Part shown: positions 54,497 to 56,518 of the stretch, one piece after another
How the letters are laid out: every line of letters begins with the position of its first letter
Position numbering within the stretch: the first letter of the stretch is position 1
Assembly (NCBI RefSeq): GCF_001425785.1
Contig: NZ_LMDI01000018.1
Location: 103,738-160,255 of the forward strand
Direction of reading: 5' to 3'
Origin: Rhizobacter sp. Root1221
GTDB taxonomy: Bacteria > Pseudomonadota > Gammaproteobacteria > Burkholderiales > Burkholderiaceae_C
DNA length: 56,518 bases
Program-made: the position numbers and the translations under genes
The notes under the pieces: generated by a model
Databases searched by the model: none
What the model was told of the DNA's origin: nothing
What the model saw: the letters and a program-made list of their open reading frames with translations, nothing else

Positions 54497-55306
54497 ATGA
54501 ACCTCCCCGCGCCACCCTCTTCGATGACGCTCGAATACTTCAGTGCCACGGACACCGGACGCGCTCGCAACAACAACGAGGATTCCGTCGCGATCCATGA
54601 GCCTTCGGCTCTCGTGGTGCTGGCCGACGGCATGGGTGGCTACAACGCCGGCGAAGTGGCCAGCGGCATGGTCACCTCGTTCATCAAGACCGAACTGGGC
54701 CGCTGGCTGCTCGAGGCGTCCGACAGCGCGTCCGACGGCGACGTGCGCCGGGCCATGGACATCTGTGTCGACAACGCCAACCGCGCCATCTTCAACGCCG
54801 CCAACTCCAACCCGCAATATGCCGGCATGGGCACCACGCTCGTGGTGGGCGCGTTCCGCGAGGGGCGCCTGCTGATGGGCCACGTGGGCGATTCACGCGG
54901 CTACCGCTTCCGTGCCGGCCGCCTCGTGCAGATCACCCATGACCACTCGCTGCTCCAGGAGCAGATCGACGCCGGCCTGATCACCCCCGAGCAGGCCGCG
55001 TTCTCGGCCAACAAGAACCTCGTGACCCGCGCCGTGGGCGTGGAAGACACCGTGCTGCTGGAAACCCATCTGCACGACGTGATGCCGGGCGACATGTACC
55101 TGCTGTGCTCCGACGGCTTGTCCGACATGCTCGATGACGACAGCATCGCCCAGGTGCTGCAGGCGCATGAATCGCCCGAAGCCGCGGGGGTCGCCTTGAT
55201 CGATGCGGCCAACGACGCCGGCGGAAAGGATAATATCGCCGTGGTGCTGGTTCGCGTGCGGGGGCAGAGCGTTGCCTCGCGGTCCTGGTGGCCGTTCCGG
55301 CGCTGA
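54497..55306 (+). CDS. PP2C-family protein phosphatase
   Basis: 269 residues. PP2C metal motifs: RARNNNEDSVAI (Asp), VVLADGMGGYNAGEVAS, TTLVVGAF, MGHVGDSRGYRFR, LVTRAVG, LLCSDGLSDMLDDD, and GKDNIAVVLV. It would reverse phosphorylation by the kinase 37 bp upstream. Cytoplasmic; no signal or membrane segment. Confidence 0.95.
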   Translation: MNLPAPPSSMTLEYFSATDTGRARNNNEDSVAIHEPSALVVLADGMGGYNAGEVASGMVTSFIKTELGRWLLEASDSASDGDVRRAMDICVDNANRAIFNAANSNPQYAGMGTTLVVGAFREGRLLMGHVGDSRGYRFRAGRLVQITHDHSLLQEQIDAGLITPEQAAFSANKNLVTRAVGVEDTVLLETHLHDVMPGDMYLLCSDGLSDMLDDDSIAQVLQAHESPEAAGVALIDAANDAGGKDNIAVVLVRVRGQSVASRSWWPFRR

Positions 55307-55369
55307 TCAGCAAGACACCACTCCGGCCTGCGAGGCAGGTCGCGTTACAGACAAAACTAGAGGTTAAGC

Positions 55370-56047
55370 ATGGGCAAGCTGGTCGTATCGCTCGACGGTG
55401 TGGTGATCAAGGAAGTGCAGATCACGAAGGACAAGACGACCCTCGGCCGCCGTCCGTACAACGACATCGTGATCGACAACCTCGCAGTAAGCGGGGAACA
55501 CGGCGTGCTGCAGATGGTGGGCTCCGACGTCTTCATCGAAGACCTCAACAGCACCAACGGCACCTACATCAACGGCAAGGCCGTGAAGAAGCAGTTGCTG
55601 GCGCACAACGACACTGTCGAGATCGGCAAGTACAAGATCAAGTACCTCGTCGACGACGGCACCGACTACGAAAAGACCATGATCATGAAGCAGGGTGCGC
55701 CGGCCATGCCGCCGCCCAGCTACAGCCACGGTTTTGCGCAGACCAGCGCCCCCAACTCCAACTTCGGCGGCCTCGGCCAGCCGGTGGTGCCGGGCTCCAT
55801 CAAGGTGCTCAACGGCGCCGCGGCAGGCCGTGAAGTGGCGCTCACGAAGGTCGTCACCACGGTGGGCAAGCCCGGTGTGCAGGTGGCCTCCATCACGAAG
55901 CGCCCGGGCGGCTACGTCTTCGCCCACGTCGAGGGCGCCGTGCGCCCCACCGTCAATGGCAACCCGCTCGTCGGCGACACGATGCACCTGAAAAACGGTG
56001 ACGTGATCGAGCTGGCCGGCACGCAGATGCAATTCTTGCAGGCCTGA
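55370..56047 (+). CDS. FHA-domain protein with two FHA-like modules
   Basis: 225 residues. N-terminal FHA fold about 20-90: TLGRRPYNDIVIDN, the conserved Ser/His strand AVSGEHGVL, EDLNSTNGTYINGK. After a Pro-rich linker (MPPPSYSHGF) a second, degenerate FHA-like domain about 140-225 (ALTKVVTTVGKPGVQVASI, PTVNGNPLVGDTMHL, GDVIELAGTQMQF) lacks clear phosphopeptide-binding residues. It probably reads Thr phosphorylation by the adjacent kinase. Confidence 0.9.
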   Translation: MGKLVVSLDGVVIKEVQITKDKTTLGRRPYNDIVIDNLAVSGEHGVLQMVGSDVFIEDLNSTNGTYINGKAVKKQLLAHNDTVEIGKYKIKYLVDDGTDYEKTMIMKQGAPAMPPPSYSHGFAQTSAPNSNFGGLGQPVVPGSIKVLNGAAAGREVALTKVVTTVGKPGVQVASITKRPGGYVFAHVEGAVRPTVNGNPLVGDTMHLKNGDVIELAGTQMQFLQA

Positions 56048-56190
56048 ATAGGGCCCCCGACGGCGCTTCGCGCCGGTCCCCCCATGGGGGAGCCCGGGGG
56101 ACCCGGGCTCGGCGGTAGCTTGATCTGTCGCTCGCTGCGCTTGGCTCCCCTGGCGCACGCGCTCCAGGGCTTTGCCGCTTCGCTGGCTGG
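56048..56190. repeat. Dispersed intergenic repeat, copy C (inverted relative to copy A)
   Basis: Begins GGGCCCCCGACGGCGCTTCG and contains GCCCGGGGGACCCGGGCTCG GCGGTAGC at 56092-56119, the reverse complement of the core at 27309-27336. The flanking GCTTGATCTGTCGC also matches. Non-coding. Confidence 0.75.
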
Positions 56191-56200
56191 CCCAATGCTT

Positions 56201-56260
56201 GTCGTTCCGGCGGGAGCCGGGACCCATTGGCCGGTCACCCCCGACTTTCGTCGGGGTGAC
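56201..56260. repeat. REP-like inverted repeat at right edge
   Basis: GTCGTTCCGGCGGGAGCCGG at one end and CCCCGACTTTCGTCGGGGTG AC at the other; the two 30-bp arms abut with no loop and are imperfectly complementary. Same family as the copies near mrdA and recX. Confidence 0.7.
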
Positions 56261-56499
56261 CAGAGAACCAGCCGATGCGCAGCGAGGCGAAATGAGCCGG
56301 CACGGCATCCGCGCGGGATAGGTAACGGTGGCGCTGGAGACAGTGGTCGCGCGGGGGATTGGCCACTCGAAGCGCCCGAGCAAAGGTCCGGGAAGCTGGT
56401 GTTCGAGCGCATCTTTGGGTTACCTTTCTGGGCGCGCCCTCCATGTCAGGATAGTTGTCGCTTCGTCATTTCCATTCCAAGGTGGGGGGCGGAGAGAGA

Positions 56500-56518
56500 A
56501 TGAAAGATGTCGGGGAAG
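56500..56518 (+). CDS. Possible first codons of a gene running off the window
   Basis: ATG at 56500 follows GGAGAGAGA at a suitable Shine-Dalgarno distance and reads M-K-D-V-G-E before the sequence ends. Too short to identify. The sequence between 56261 and 56499 shows no other gene. Confidence 0.3.

Overview
The window is about 56.5 kb of GC-rich, gene-dense chromosome. Several features point to a betaproteobacterium of the order Burkholderiales: the gatCAB / mreBCD-mrdA-rodA arrangement, recA next to recX and then sucCD, a NorR-controlled flavohaemoglobin, and REP-like inverted repeats of the GTCATCCCGGCGAAGGCCGGG type. Genus is not determinable by eye; a Leptothrix/Rubrivivax/Roseateles-like relative would fit. 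Most of the sequence is core or metabolic chromosome. I saw no prophage, transposase, integrase, CRISPR array, tRNA or rRNA.

Layout. (1) 1-1701: 3' part of an RTX (haemolysin-type calcium-binding repeat) protein. (2) 1757-15989: a large sugar-acid catabolic cluster. A divergent FCD-type GntR regulator is followed by a ribose-type ABC importer (ATPase, permease, binding protein), a COG3618 lactonase, an L-galactonate-dehydrogenase-like enzyme, a tagaturonate-reductase-like enzyme, a RhaM-type mutarotase, altronate dehydratase, a KDG-type kinase, 2-keto-3-deoxy-fuconate dehydrogenase, an FAH-family hydrolase, L-fuconate dehydratase and L-fucose dehydrogenase. Together these can be read as two branches sharing one importer and one front end: L-fucose to pyruvate plus lactate, and L-galactose via L-galactonate, tagaturonate, altronate and KDG to KDPG. 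(3) 15965-18251: a HAD phosphatase and a PepSY membrane protein. (4) 18372-21243: norR divergent from hmp, with two NorR boxes and a textbook sigma-54 promoter between them. (5) 21408-26215: a TonB-dependent receptor, a YfiR-like periplasmic protein and a CHASE8-like hybrid histidine kinase, probably one signalling unit.

(6) 26216-33651: the ribosome-assembly GTPase YlqF/RbgA; an outer-membrane barrel; DUF937 and DUF3597 proteins; a two-gene membrane operon with a divergent TetR regulator, a clear operator pair and a promoter; xth and pyrE, divergent with start codons 11 bp apart; and a DUF4124 protein. (7) 33667-43383: gatCAB on the minus strand and, divergently, the cell-shape operon mreB-mreC-mreD-mrdA-rodA, split by a 78-bp tandem repeat. 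(8) 43402-47709: a beta-hydroxyacid-dehydrogenase-like enzyme, a patatin phospholipase, and a TctDE/QseBC-type two-component system. (9) 47820-52270: recA with a candidate SOS box, recX carrying an in-frame REP insertion, and sucCD with a long leader and a strong terminator. (10) 52405-56047: a TerC-family membrane protein and a Ser/Thr kinase / PP2C phosphatase / FHA module. The right edge is repeat-rich and may hold the first codons of another gene.

The observations most worth following up are the combined L-fucose/L-galactose gene set with its operators, the receptor-YfiR-CHASE8 kinase trio, the REP element inside recX and the fully readable TetR switch. Functions are inferred by eye from motifs and recalled family sequences; no database search was run.
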